From NCBI RefSeq assembly GCF_023913755.1, contig NZ_JAMXBJ010000046.1:39923-103922 (forward strand): a stretch of DNA of 64,000 nucleotides, in the 5' to 3' direction. Within the stretch, counting starts at the first letter, position 1. Each line of letters opens with the position of its first letter. The notes beneath the pieces are model-generated. The model made no database searches. It saw only the letters and a list, made by a program, of their open reading frames with translations, and was not told the origin of the DNA. This document shows, one piece after another, positions 27,834 to 35,684 of the stretch. The translations under genes were made by a program, and so were the position numbers. The stretch is from Pseudarthrobacter cellobiosi (GTDB taxonomy: Bacteria > Actinomycetota > Actinomycetes > Actinomycetales > Micrococcaceae).

Positions 27834-28616
27834 TCAGACGGCGCCCGGCGAACGGGTCAGCACCGTGGTGATCCGGTGGGCTTCCTCCATCAGCAGTTTG
27901 CCGAGGAACTCCTGTCGTTCCGGCCGGAACCGGGGTTCGATGCCGGTGAGGGACAGCGCGCCAACCGGCCGGCCCAACTGGTCGAACACGGCCGCCCCCA
28001 TCCCCCAGCTTCCCTCAAGCACCAGGCCGGGATTCACGGCGAATCCATGCAGCCGGGTCCGTTCCAGATTCCTGCGCACCACGTCCACGCTGTGGCCTGC
28101 TGCGAAACTGCCGGCGTGATGGTCCCAGCCGGACAGGATGGCGTCCTGAACGTCATCCGGGAGGAACGCCATGATCGCAGTCCCGGCCGAGGCCACGCCC
28201 AGCGGAAAACGGACTCCCTCATGCAGCACAAAGGAGCGTACCGGGAAGCTGCCCTCCTCCCGCAGCACGCAGACCGTCTCCTGGCCCCTGCGGATGGAAT
28301 AGAAGGCGCTTTCGCCGGTCTCCTCGGCCAGCCGGCGCAGGCTTGGCCGCGCCAGGTCCTCAAACGGGAAGCGGGCCGCCGCCACTGATCCCAGCAGGAA
28401 AATCTCCGGGCCCAGGATCCAGTTTCCGCTGCGGGCATCGTGGTCCAGGAGGCCCTCCGCGGCAAGGGATCTCAGGAGCCGGTGGACGGTGGGGCGGGTC
28501 AGCCCGGACTCCCGGACCAGCCCGGCAATCGAGCTGCCCTCCGGCTTCCGGCCGACAAGCCGCAGCAGTGACGCCACACGGCCCACCACCTGCGCCCCTT
28601 GGACTGGATTTGTCAT
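27834..28616 (-). CDS. IclR-family regulator of the CoA-transferase operon
   Basis: A 260-aa regulator: winged HTH near residues 10-65 (ASLLRLVGRKPEGSSIAGLV, LTRPTVHRLLRSLAAEGLL) and a GAF-like effector domain (GVASAGTAIMAFLPDDVQ). I prefer the ATG at 28616 over the TTG 12 bp upstream. It is divergent from scoA-scoB-thiolase, the usual arrangement for PcaR/PcaU-like regulators of beta-ketoadipate genes. Two TCCACAAWGTGGA palindromes in the shared promoter are its probable binding sites. Confidence 0.9.
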   Translation of the reverse strand: MTNPVQGAQVVGRVASLLRLVGRKPEGSSIAGLVRESGLTRPTVHRLLRSLAAEGLLDHDARSGNWILGPEIFLLGSVAAARFPFEDLARPSLRRLAEETGESAFYSIRRGQETVCVLREEGSFPVRSFVLHEGVRFPLGVASAGTAIMAFLPDDVQDAILSGWDHHAGSFAAGHSVDVVRRNLERTRLHGFAVNPGLVLEGSWGMGAAVFDQLGRPVGALSLTGIEPRFRPERQEFLGKLLMEEAHRITTVLTRSPGAV

Positions 28617-28641
28617 TCGGCTTACCAACTCTCAAAAATCC

Positions 28642-28654
28642 TCCACAATGTGGA
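28642..28654. promoter_or_regulatory. Putative IclR operator 1
   Basis: TCCACAATGTGGA, a 13-bp perfect dyad (TCCACA/TGTGGA), placed 26 bp upstream of the iclR start. A near-identical copy lies at 28761. Confidence 0.6.
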
Positions 28655-28760
28655 CACCTCAAAGTCTAGCGTCCACGCTGTGAAATATCTGTCATTCTGG
28701 CAAGTTTTCGCCGTTGACCAGCTTCAGCGCGCCGTCTAGGCTCCCTTATCAAGACCCGTG

Positions 28761-28773
28761 TCCACAAAGTGGA
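28761..28773. promoter_or_regulatory. Putative IclR operator 2
   Basis: TCCACAAAGTGGA, the same dyad with one base changed in one arm, 43 bp upstream of the CoA-transferase A start. It is spaced 119 bp (about 11 helical turns) from operator 1. Confidence 0.6.
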
Positions 28774-28815
28774 TATCCCCGAATGGCTCTGCATGCTCGA
28801 TGACGAGGAGACGGA

Positions 28816-29535
28816 ATGTCCAAACTGAAATCCAACGCCGCCGCTACCCTGGCCGAAGTGCTCCGGGACGGCATGACGCTCGCCGTCGGCGGATTTGGCC
28901 TGAGCGGCATCCCGGCTGACCTCATCGAGGCCGTGCGGGACTCCGGCGTGCGTGATCTGACCGTGGTGTCCAACAACATGGGTGTGGACGGGAAAGGTCT
29001 CGGCGTGCTGATCGAAGCCGGCCAGGTCCGCAAGGTGATCGCCTCGTATGTGGGCGAGAACAAACTCTTCGCCGAGCAGTACCTCGCGGGCCTGCTTGAA
29101 GTGGAGTTCACCCCGCAGGGCACCCTGGCCGAGCGCCTCCGCGCCGGCGGCTCCGGCATCCCGGCCTTCTACACCAAGACCGGCGTGGGAACGCTGGTTG
29201 CGGAAGGCAAGCCGCTGGCAGAGTTCGACGGCGAAACGTACGTCCAGGAGCGCGCCATCCGCGCCGACGTCGCGCTGGTCCACGCGCACACCGCCGATAC
29301 GGACGGGAACCTGATCTACCGCTACACGGCCAGGAACTTCAACCCGGTGGTGGCCACGGCGGGTGCGGTGACCGTTGCGGAGGCCGAGGTCATAGTGGAG
29401 CCGGTCTCACTGGATCCCAACCACATCATCACCCCGGGCGTGTACGTCCAGCACCTGGTCCAGGCGAGCGGCCGGGTGAAGGACATCGAACAGCGCACCG
29501 TCCGCCCCCGGACCGCGGCAACAATCCCCGCCTGA
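28816..29535 (+). CDS. 3-oxoacid (3-oxoadipate/acetoacetate) CoA-transferase subunit A
   Basis: A 239-aa alpha subunit of a family I CoA-transferase. Marks are LAVGGFGLSGIPADLIEAV and VVSNNMGVDGKGLG at the N-terminus, EFTPQGTLAERLRAGGSGIPAFYTKTGVGT in the middle and HTADTDGNLIYRYTARNFNP. With subunit B it moves CoA from succinyl-CoA to a 3-oxoacid. The thiolase and IclR regulator alongside suggest 3-oxoadipate (beta-ketoadipate pathway) or acetoacetate; sequence alone does not separate PcaIJ from ScoAB. An unusual 65-bp gap precedes subunit B. Confidence 0.9.
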   Translation: MSKLKSNAAATLAEVLRDGMTLAVGGFGLSGIPADLIEAVRDSGVRDLTVVSNNMGVDGKGLGVLIEAGQVRKVIASYVGENKLFAEQYLAGLLEVEFTPQGTLAERLRAGGSGIPAFYTKTGVGTLVAEGKPLAEFDGETYVQERAIRADVALVHAHTADTDGNLIYRYTARNFNPVVATAGAVTVAEAEVIVEPVSLDPNHIITPGVYVQHLVQASGRVKDIEQRTVRPRTAATIPA

Positions 29536-29600
29536 ACGCCACCCCACCGGCGCGAACGAACACTTAAGCCCCCACAAACTTTGAACCCAAGGAGAACCCC

Positions 29601-30323
29601 ATGGCCTGGACCAGGGACGAAATGGCTGCCATCGCGGCCGAGGAACTGAACGACGGCGACTACGTGAACCTGGGCATCGGCATCCCCACGCTGGTGGCCA
29701 ACAACCTGCCCGACGGCGTCCGCGTGGTCCTGCAGAGCGAAAACGGCCTGCTCGGCATGGGCCCGTTCCCGTATGAGGGCGAGGAAGACGCGGACCTCAT
29801 CAACGCCGGCAAGCAGACCGTCACGGTGCTGCCCGGCGGCAGCATCTTCGACTCCGCCACATCGTTCGGAATGATCCGCGGCGGCCACGTTAAGGTGGCC
29901 ATCCTGGGCGCCATGCAGGTCTCCGGCAACGGGGACCTCGCCAACTGGACCATCCCCGGCAAAATGGTCAAGGGCATGGGCGGCGCCATGGACCTCGTCG
30001 CCGGCACCCCGCGCGTGGTGGTCCTGACCGAACACAACGCCAAGGACGGCACGGCAAAGATCGTCACCGAGTGCACCCTGCCGCTCACCGGCCTGCGCTG
30101 CGTGGACCGGATCATCAGCGACCTCGCGGTTTTCGACATCGTGAAGACCGAACAAGAAGCGGACGACGACGGCGGGCGGCAGCTCACGCTGACCCGACTT
30201 GCGCCGGGGGTCACCGTAGAGGAAATCCGCGAAAAGACCGACGCCGGGTTCACCGTCGCCCTGGAATCAACACTGAACGAATCAACGCTGAACGAATCAA
30301 CGCTGGAAGGAGCCAGGGCATGA
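29601..30323 (+). CDS. 3-oxoacid (3-oxoadipate/acetoacetate) CoA-transferase subunit B
   Basis: A 240-aa beta subunit starting [20 protein letters not shown] after AAGGAGAACCCC. The catalytic glutamate lies in [12 protein letters not shown], which forms the CoA thioester intermediate; [18 protein letters not shown] and the [11 protein letters not shown] strand are typical. The C-terminus has a short tandem of ESTLN units ([15 protein letters not shown]) encoded by three near-identical 15-bp repeats, absent from the family core. The stop overlaps the thiolase start by 4 bp. Confidence 0.9.
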   Translation: MAWTRDEMAAIAAEELNDGDYVNLGIGIPTLVANNLPDGVRVVLQSENGLLGMGPFPYEGEEDADLINAGKQTVTVLPGGSIFDSATSFGMIRGGHVKVAILGAMQVSGNGDLANWTIPGKMVKGMGGAMDLVAGTPRVVVLTEHNAKDGTAKIVTECTLPLTGLRCVDRIISDLAVFDIVKTEQEADDDGGRQLTLTRLAPGVTVEEIREKTDAGFTVALESTLNESTLNESTLEGARA

Positions 30324-31516
30324 GCCTGAAGGAACAGTTCGGCAAGGACGTCTTGCTCACAGGTTGGGGCCACAGCCGGTTCGGCAAGCTCACCGACGAG
30401 ACCCTCGAGTCCCTGATCGTCCAGGTGGCCGCCGAGGCCATCGGCAACGCCGGGATCGAGCCCGGCCAGATCGATGAGATCTACCTGGGCCAGTTCAACT
30501 CCGGCATGATGCCGCTGGCCTTCCCGTCGTCCCTGGCGCTGCAGGTCTCGCCCGACCTGGCCAACGTCGCGGCCACGCGTGTGGAGAACGCCTGCGCCTC
30601 CGGTTCGGCCGCGTTCCAGCAGGGCACCAAGTCGCTGCTTGCCGGGACGGCGAAGACCGTGCTGGTGATCGGGGCCGAGAAGATGACCCACGCCGGTGCC
30701 GACGTTGTGGGAGCCGCCCTGCTGGGCGCCGACTACGACATGGCCGGCCAGACGTCCACCACCGGCTTCACGGGCCTGTTCGCGGACGTCGCCAAGCACT
30801 ACGAAAAGCGCTACGGTCGCGGCGACGGACAGCTGGGCGACGTGCTGGGCTCCATCGCGGCCAAGAACCACCGCAACGGCGTGGACAACCCCTACGCCCA
30901 GCTCCGCAAGGACCTCGGCGAGGAGTTCTGCCGCACCGTTTCGGACAAGAACCCCATGGTGGCCGGTCCGCTGCGCCGCACCGACTGCTCCCCCGTGTCC
31001 GACGGCGCCGCCGCCGTTGTGCTCAGCACCTCGCCAACCGGCGGGGCCGCTGCGCCGGTCAGGCTGGCCGGTTTCGGCCACGCGAACGACTTCTTTCCGG
31101 CTGAACGCCGGGACCCTACCGCCTTCGCCGCCACGCGCATGTCCTGGCAGCGTGCGCTGGGGATGGCCGGCGTCGGGCTTGAAGACCTGGACTTCGCTGA
31201 GGTGCACGACTGCTTCACCATTGCCGAGCTGCTGATGTATGAGGCCATGGGACTGACCGAACCGGGCCAGGGTGCCCGCGCTGTGCAGGAAGGCTGGGTC
31301 TTCAAGGACGGCAAGCTGCCCATCAACGTCTCCGGCGGGCTCAAGGCCAAAGGCCATCCCGTCGGCGCCACCGGCGTCTCCCAGCACGTCATCGCCGCCA
31401 TGCAGCTCACCGGGACCGCCGGCGACATGCAGCTCGCCAACCCCCGCCGCGCCGCCGTGCAGAACATGGGCGGCGTCGGCATCGCCAACTACGTCAGCGT
31501 GCTCGAAGCCGTGTAA
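30320..31516 (+). CDS. Thiolase (acetyl-CoA acyltransferase, SCP-x-like)
   Basis: A 398-aa thiolase starting [20 protein letters not shown], overlapping the CoA-transferase stop (ATGA). The acyl-accepting cysteine is in [15 protein letters not shown], the second active-site region is [11 protein letters not shown] and the His motif is [17 protein letters not shown]. The HDCF pattern and N-terminus favour the SCP-x/lipid-transfer thiolase branch rather than classical FadA or PcaF. It would cleave the 3-oxoacyl-CoA made by the transferase to acetyl-CoA plus acyl-CoA. Confidence 0.9.
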   Translation: MSLKEQFGKDVLLTGWGHSRFGKLTDETLESLIVQVAAEAIGNAGIEPGQIDEIYLGQFNSGMMPLAFPSSLALQVSPDLANVAATRVENACASGSAAFQQGTKSLLAGTAKTVLVIGAEKMTHAGADVVGAALLGADYDMAGQTSTTGFTGLFADVAKHYEKRYGRGDGQLGDVLGSIAAKNHRNGVDNPYAQLRKDLGEEFCRTVSDKNPMVAGPLRRTDCSPVSDGAAAVVLSTSPTGGAAAPVRLAGFGHANDFFPAERRDPTAFAATRMSWQRALGMAGVGLEDLDFAEVHDCFTIAELLMYEAMGLTEPGQGARAVQEGWVFKDGKLPINVSGGLKAKGHPVGATGVSQHVIAAMQLTGTAGDMQLANPRRAAVQNMGGVGIANYVSVLEAV

Positions 31517-31557
31517 CCGGGATCTCCGGGATCTCCGGGGGCGGCCTGGCTGCGTCT

Positions 31558-31635
31558 CCCCACCTTTGACGCCCGACGGCGGCGCGTCGCACCAAAAGTG
31601 CGGCGCGCCGTCGTACGTTCATGGCAAAGGTGGGG
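31558..31635. terminator. Nested palindrome between convergent thiolase and ankyrin genes
   Basis: Outer arms CCCCACCTTTG (31558-31568) and CAAAGGTGGGG (31625-31635) enclose a second GC-rich imperfect stem (about 31575-31612). It is built like the 27682-27748 element. Probable bidirectional terminator. Confidence 0.6.
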
Positions 31636-31658
31636 AATATCAGCGGGGCACTGCGTTA

Positions 31659-32459
31659 CTAACCGTGGCCACGAATCACGTTGGCGATCTCCACAAAGCC
31701 CAGCCGTTCGGCGTTCTCCAAGGCGGTCCGCCCCTGGGGATCCCGGATGTTCGGGTCTCCACCCGCATCCAGGAGTTGGCGCACGACGTCCTGCTGCCTT
31801 GGCCCGCCGTTGTTGAGCAGGATAGCCTCCTGCATGGCGGTCCAGCCCAGGTTGTTCACATGGTTCACGGGCACTCCGGCAGCCAGGAGGATGCGGACCG
31901 TCTCCACATGGCCGTGTTCGCTGGCCGGGATCAGTGCCGTGCCGCCGTACCGGTTGGTACTGGCAACGTCCGCGCCGGCCGCCAGCGTCAGCCGGAGCAC
32001 CTCGTTGAATCCCTCGGCCCCGGCATAGAGGAAGGCGGAATCCTGGATGGCGTCCTTGACGTTCACGTCGCCGCCGCGGCCAATGAGTTCACCTACCAGC
32101 GCCACGTCGTTGGCCTTCGCTGCAGCGATCAGCTCCTGGTCCAACAGGGCCTGGGCTTCGGCCGATAGGGCTGGCGGCTTGGTGGCCGCCGGGTTAGGGG
32201 CGGACGGTGATGCGGCCGGCGTGGAAGTGGCCGGAACCGGGGGCTCCGGGCTCGCCAGGACGGACGACGACGGCGACTCCACCCGCGGCAGCTCACCGGG
32301 ACCCGTCTGGCAGGCGGCCAGGCACACTGCAACCCCGCCCGCGATCGCGAGTATCGCCGCTGCCCGGCCTGCCCGGCACCCGGTCCTGAACCGCGAGGTC
32401 CTAAACCGCCAGGTCCTAAACCGCCAGGTCTTGAACCGCCAGGTCTTGAACCGCCTCAT
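31659..32459 (-). CDS. Ankyrin-repeat lipoprotein with N-terminal RF(K/R)TW repeats
   Basis: A 266-aa protein. It begins MRRFKTWRFKTWRFRTWRF, a five-residue unit repeated about five times, followed by a hydrophobic segment ending in lipobox CLAAC (AILAIAGGVAVCLAAC), so it is predicted to be lipid-anchored outside the membrane. A Pro/Ser-rich spacer leads to four to five ankyrin repeats (GGDVNVKDAIQDSAFLYAGA, GGTALIPASEHGHVETVRIL, LGWTAMQEAILLNNGGPRQQ, DPNIRDPQGRTALENAERLG). It lies 10 bp after the HbpS-like gene in the same direction. Ankyrin proteins in other bacteria accompany catalase and oxidative defence. The first in-frame start is before the repeats, so they are probably translated. 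Confidence 0.8.
   Translation of the reverse strand: MRRFKTWRFKTWRFRTWRFRTSRFRTGCRAGRAAAILAIAGGVAVCLAACQTGPGELPRVESPSSSVLASPEPPVPATSTPAASPSAPNPAATKPPALSAEAQALLDQELIAAAKANDVALVGELIGRGGDVNVKDAIQDSAFLYAGAEGFNEVLRLTLAAGADVASTNRYGGTALIPASEHGHVETVRILLAAGVPVNHVNNLGWTAMQEAILLNNGGPRQQDVVRQLLDAGGDPNIRDPQGRTALENAERLGFVEIANVIRGHG
32389..32456. repeat. 15-bp tandem repeat at the 5' end of the ankyrin gene
   Basis: Units of the form AACCGCCAGGTCYTR occur about 4.5 times in tandem on the plus strand, encoding the RF(K/R)TW peptide repeats on the minus strand. Adjacent units are almost identical, implying recent slippage. Confidence 0.85.
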
Positions 32460-32469
32460 GGAGCCGAGC

Positions 32470-33054
32470 CTACTTGCCTGGGCCGGCAGCCGCAGCGGCA
32501 ATGGCCTCGGCGCCTGCGGTGGCGCAGGCTTCGTCCAGGTTGCCGTCGGGGGCGCCGCCCACGCCAATGCCTGCTACGGACACACCATTGACCTTGAGCG
32601 GCACGCCGCCGGGCAGGAACAGGGTGCCGGGAAGGTCCGCGATGCTGGGGCCGTTGCCGTTGATGCGCTTGGCCAGCTCGCTCGTCGGCGCACCGAAGGC
32701 GGCCGCGGTGTACGCCTTCTGCTTGGCTGCTTCGATCGTGTGCTCGGCGGCGTTGTCCCCGCGCAGGAGCGCCTGGACGGTGCCGAACCTGTCCACGAGT
32801 GCCACCGTGACGAACGGCAGCTTGTCGGCCTGGCATTTGGCGAGGGCTGCGCTGACGGCGTCGGATGAGGCGCCAACGGTGATGCGGTTCTGCGCCACGA
32901 CGGTTTCCGGTGCCGGCGGGATGTCGACGGCGGGTACCGCAGCGGGAGCGGCCGCCTGGCTGGTCCCGGCATTGGCCGCAGCGGTCAGCCCTCCCGTCAG
33001 CAGCAAAGCTCCGGCGGCAGCAGCGGCGGCGGCAATCTTGTTGTTCTTCTTCAC
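32470..33054 (-). CDS. Secreted HbpS-like heme-binding/sensor protein (GlcG/DUF336 family)
   Basis: A 194-aa protein with a Sec signal (MKKNNKIAAAAAAAGALLLT, cleavage near ANAGTSQA) and one GlcG/HbpS domain: ALAKCQADKLPFVTVALVDR, LRGDNAAEHTIEAAKQKAYTA, LFLPGGVPLKVNGVSVAGIGVGGAPDGNLDEACA. In Streptomyces, HbpS is an extracellular heme- and redox-responsive octamer that modulates the SenS-SenR two-component system. Here a sensor kinase and NarL-type regulator are divergently encoded 232 bp away, the same partnership. A heme-degrading role is also reported for the family. Confidence 0.85.
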   Translation of the reverse strand: MKKNNKIAAAAAAAGALLLTGGLTAAANAGTSQAAAPAAVPAVDIPPAPETVVAQNRITVGASSDAVSAALAKCQADKLPFVTVALVDRFGTVQALLRGDNAAEHTIEAAKQKAYTAAAFGAPTSELAKRINGNGPSIADLPGTLFLPGGVPLKVNGVSVAGIGVGGAPDGNLDEACATAGAEAIAAAAAGPGK

Positions 33055-33070
33055 GGTGTTTCTCCTTGGG

Positions 33071-33098
33071 TTGATGGACGCACGTTGATGGACTCACG
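33071..33098. repeat. Two 14-bp direct repeats in the hbpS/senS promoter
   Basis: TTGATGGACGCACG and TTGATGGACTCACG lie back to back, 16 bp upstream of the HbpS-like start. Position and tandem arrangement suit a NarL-type response-regulator site. Confidence 0.4.
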
Positions 33099-33286
33099 TT
33101 GGCGGAATCCAGTGGAACGGGCATCGGCTCCATCCATCCTGTCCAGCCCCGCCGCGGTAAGCATCGGGCCTTCGGCTGCCTCCCGGTCCCCCGGATGGCC
33201 AGCAGCATCAGCTAAAAGGCGGAGAGACCAGCAACGGCGCGGGCAATAGCATGGGATAGGAACGCCCCTGACCTGAACCGGACCCC

Positions 33287-34549
33287 ATGCCCTCCCCAGC
33301 CACTCCCTGTAAAACCCTGACCGACGGATCCTCGCTGACCACCGGGCCCGCTCTGCCTGCCAGTCCGGCCGCCGCCTCTGGCCGGTTCGGCCGGATCGAC
33401 GCCGCCGTCCACCTTGGCTTCGCGGTCCTGCTTGTTGCTTCGGCCGTCCGCTATGCCATGCGGCACAGCCTTCAGGACAACGTCCTGGTCCTCGGCCTCG
33501 CGGGTGCCGTCTGTGGCCTGTATTGCGTAATCGCCGTGCTGGCCCGTCAGAGACGCCAATGGGCGGTCTGGATGCTCGTGTTTGTGGCCGTCTGGGCAGC
33601 CTTGGTCATCGCCGCGCCCAGCTTTGCGTGGTGTTCCTTTGCGATCTTCTTTCTGTGCCGGACTGCCTTTACGGGCGCCGTGGGCTATGTGGCGGCGGGC
33701 GCGACGGCGGCCGCCACCGCGGTCGGGCTGTTCCGGCTCAGCGACGGCACGGACCTCGCGATGCTGCTGGGGCCGCTCGCCGTTGGCGTGATGCTGACGC
33801 TGATCTACGACCGGATCGAGCACGACGCCGCGGAGCAGCGCCGTCTCCATGCCGAGGTATCGCTGGCACACGGGCAGCTGGCGGCCAGTGAGCGCCGGGC
33901 CGGCACCATCGCCGAACGCGAGCGCGTATCGCGGGAGATCCACGACACCGTGACGCAGGGCCTGGCCAGCAGCCTGCTGCTCCTGGAGGCCGCTGACCGT
34001 TCGTGGCCAGGCCCGGGATCGCGCCAGGAGCTCAACCAGGCTACGGAACTGCTGCGCCGGAATCTCTCCGAGACGCGCAGCCTGGTCCACGAGCTCGCCT
34101 CCCCGGGCCTCGACGCATCGCCTCTGCCGGAGGCCCTGCACCAGGCGGCCGCCCAGTACGTCCCGCACGCCCGGCTCCTGGTCACCGGCGAACCGAGGGA
34201 CGTCCCGGCGGAAGTCCGGCACACCCTGCTGCGGGTGGTCCAGAGCGCGGCCGCGAACATCCAGCAGCACGCAAACGCCGCCACCACAACCCTGACGCTG
34301 GGGTTCCTTCCCGGCTCGGTCACCCTTGACATCTACGACGACGGGACGGGCTTTGACCCGTCAGCGGCAGCACCGCCGTCGGACGCCGGAGGATACGGGC
34401 TGCGGGCGATGCGCAAGCGCGTGGAGCAGCTGGGCGGGGTATTCTCGGTGGAAAGTTCCCCCGGCGAAGGGACCATCGTGGCCGCACAGGTGCCGGCACG
34501 GTTGCAGTCAGCGCCACGTGGCCAGCAGATGACACCGGAGGACGCATGA
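33287..34549 (+). CDS. SenS-like sensor histidine kinase (HisKA_3/NarX type)
   Basis: A 420-aa membrane kinase. About five hydrophobic helices span residues 38-175 with very short external loops (for example AVHLGFAVLLVASAVRYAM and VLVLGLAGAVCGLYCVI), so it probably needs an accessory sensor. The phosphorylated histidine is in ERVSREIHDTVTQGL. The ATPase region has AAANIQQHANA (N box), DIYDDGTGFDP and GYGLRAMRKRVEQLGG. It is translationally coupled (4-bp overlap) to the response regulator. With the divergent HbpS-like gene this resembles SenS-SenR of Streptomyces. Confidence 0.9.
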   Translation: MPSPATPCKTLTDGSSLTTGPALPASPAAASGRFGRIDAAVHLGFAVLLVASAVRYAMRHSLQDNVLVLGLAGAVCGLYCVIAVLARQRRQWAVWMLVFVAVWAALVIAAPSFAWCSFAIFFLCRTAFTGAVGYVAAGATAAATAVGLFRLSDGTDLAMLLGPLAVGVMLTLIYDRIEHDAAEQRRLHAEVSLAHGQLAASERRAGTIAERERVSREIHDTVTQGLASSLLLLEAADRSWPGPGSRQELNQATELLRRNLSETRSLVHELASPGLDASPLPEALHQAAAQYVPHARLLVTGEPRDVPAEVRHTLLRVVQSAAANIQQHANAATTTLTLGFLPGSVTLDIYDDGTGFDPSAAAPPSDAGGYGLRAMRKRVEQLGGVFSVESSPGEGTIVAAQVPARLQSAPRGQQMTPEDA

Positions 34550-35172
34550 CTACCATCACTGTCCTCCTGGTGGACGACCACCTGGTGGTCCGGAGCGGCC
34601 TCAAGGCACTGCTGGGCACGCAGCCTGACTTTGACGTGGTGGCCGAGGCCGCTTCCGGCGAGGATGCCCTGGGGCTGGTGGAACAGCACTCCCCTGCCGT
34701 GGTGGTGATGGATCTGGCCATGGGCGCCGGAATGGACGGAATCGAGGCCATCAAGCTGTTGCGGCAGCGCAACAGCCGGCAGGCCATCCTGGTGTTCACC
34801 ACCTACGATTCCGACGCGGACATCGTCCGGGCAGTCGACGCCGGCGCCATGGGCTACCTCCTCAAGGACGCCGCCCCGGACGAAATCTTCGCCGCCATCC
34901 GCGGTGCCATACAGGGGAAGAGCGTCATGAGCGCCCCGGTGGCCTCCCGGCTCTTCCAGCAGCTGCGCAATCCCGACGAGGTCCTGACGCCCCGGGAGGC
35001 GGAACTGCTGAGCCTCCTGACCGAGGGGCTCAGCAACCGGGAGCTGGGCCAGCGGCTCTTCATTTCCGAGGCCACAGTCAAGACCCATTTGGCGCACATT
35101 TACGCCAAGCTCGGGGTGGAAACCCGCGCCGCTGCCATCGCCACGGCCATCCGCCGGGAGGGTATGCGCTAG
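34546..35172 (+). CDS. SenR-like NarL/FixJ-family response regulator
   Basis: A 208-aa protein. In the receiver domain, VLLVDDHLVVRSGL carries the acidic pocket, the phospho-Asp is in AVVVMDLAMGAG and the conserved Lys in GYLLKDAAPDE. The LuxR-type HTH is LTPREAELLSLLTEGLSNRE through ATVKTHLAHIYAKLG. It is coupled to the kinase. Probable targets are the adjacent hbpS-ankyrin operon and unlinked oxidative-stress genes. Confidence 0.93.
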   Translation: MTTITVLLVDDHLVVRSGLKALLGTQPDFDVVAEAASGEDALGLVEQHSPAVVVMDLAMGAGMDGIEAIKLLRQRNSRQAILVFTTYDSDADIVRAVDAGAMGYLLKDAAPDEIFAAIRGAIQGKSVMSAPVASRLFQQLRNPDEVLTPREAELLSLLTEGLSNRELGQRLFISEATVKTHLAHIYAKLGVETRAAAIATAIRREGMR

Positions 35173-35400
35173 CCCGCAGCGGCTAAGGCAAACACAGCCA
35201 TGGAGCGGGGCGGCAGCTGACGTCGGCGGCCCGAATAGGACCAATTCGCGTGTACCACTTCTGTAACAGGGGTGACACTTGATGACTGCAGCTATTGCAC
35301 GCCCACCGCGCAGCCCCTAGGTTTGAGACAGCGGACTACAGACTCCGCGTCTGCCTGCCGTCCGAGCAGGACCAGAAAAGGGTTACAAAGGAAGTTAGCA

Positions 35401-35604
35401 ATGGCAACAGGCACAGTTAAATGGTTCAACGCTGAAAAGGGCTTTGGCTTCATCGCTCCGGACGACGGATCCGCCGATGTTTTCGCGCACTACTCCGCAA
35501 TCGCCAGCAGCGGCTACCGCTCGCTGGATGAGAACCAGAAAGTCGAATTCGATGTGACCCAAGGTCCCAAGGGCCCGCAGGCAGAGAACATTCGCCCGCT
35601 CTAA
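35401..35604 (+). CDS. cspA: Cold-shock protein
   Basis: A 67-aa OB-fold RNA chaperone, [20 protein letters not shown]. The RNP1 motif is KGFGFI and RNP2 is VFAHY (Phe-Ala instead of the common Phe-Val). The ATG at 35401 follows AAAGGAAGTTAGCA. An upstream in-frame extension is rejected as leader RNA. The roughly 190-bp untranslated leader after the response regulator is typical of cold-shock genes. A strong terminator follows. Confidence 0.96.
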   Translation: MATGTVKWFNAEKGFGFIAPDDGSADVFAHYSAIASSGYRSLDENQKVEFDVTQGPKGPQAENIRPL

Positions 35605-35614
35605 GGTTCTGATC

Positions 35615-35657
35615 AACTGCCCTGGCCGTGCTGCAAAGCATGGCCAGGGCAGTTTTT
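35615..35657 (+). terminator. Rho-independent terminator of cspA
   Basis: AACTGCCCTGGCC (35615-35627) pairs with GGCCAGGGCAGTT (35642-35654), and the T-run continues to 35659. It is the most canonical terminator in the window. Confidence 0.9.
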
Positions 35658-35684
35658 TGTTAAGTTGTTGTTATTTGCGAATTT

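Noticed and set aside
29660..31387. 575-aa minus-strand ORF across the CoA-transferase B and thiolase genes
   Set aside because: It is exactly antisense to two well-supported genes, has low-complexity composition and no domain.
35272..35400. N-terminal extension of the cold-shock protein
   Set aside because: Csp proteins start at [10 protein letters not shown]. The upstream part corresponds to the long regulatory leader.
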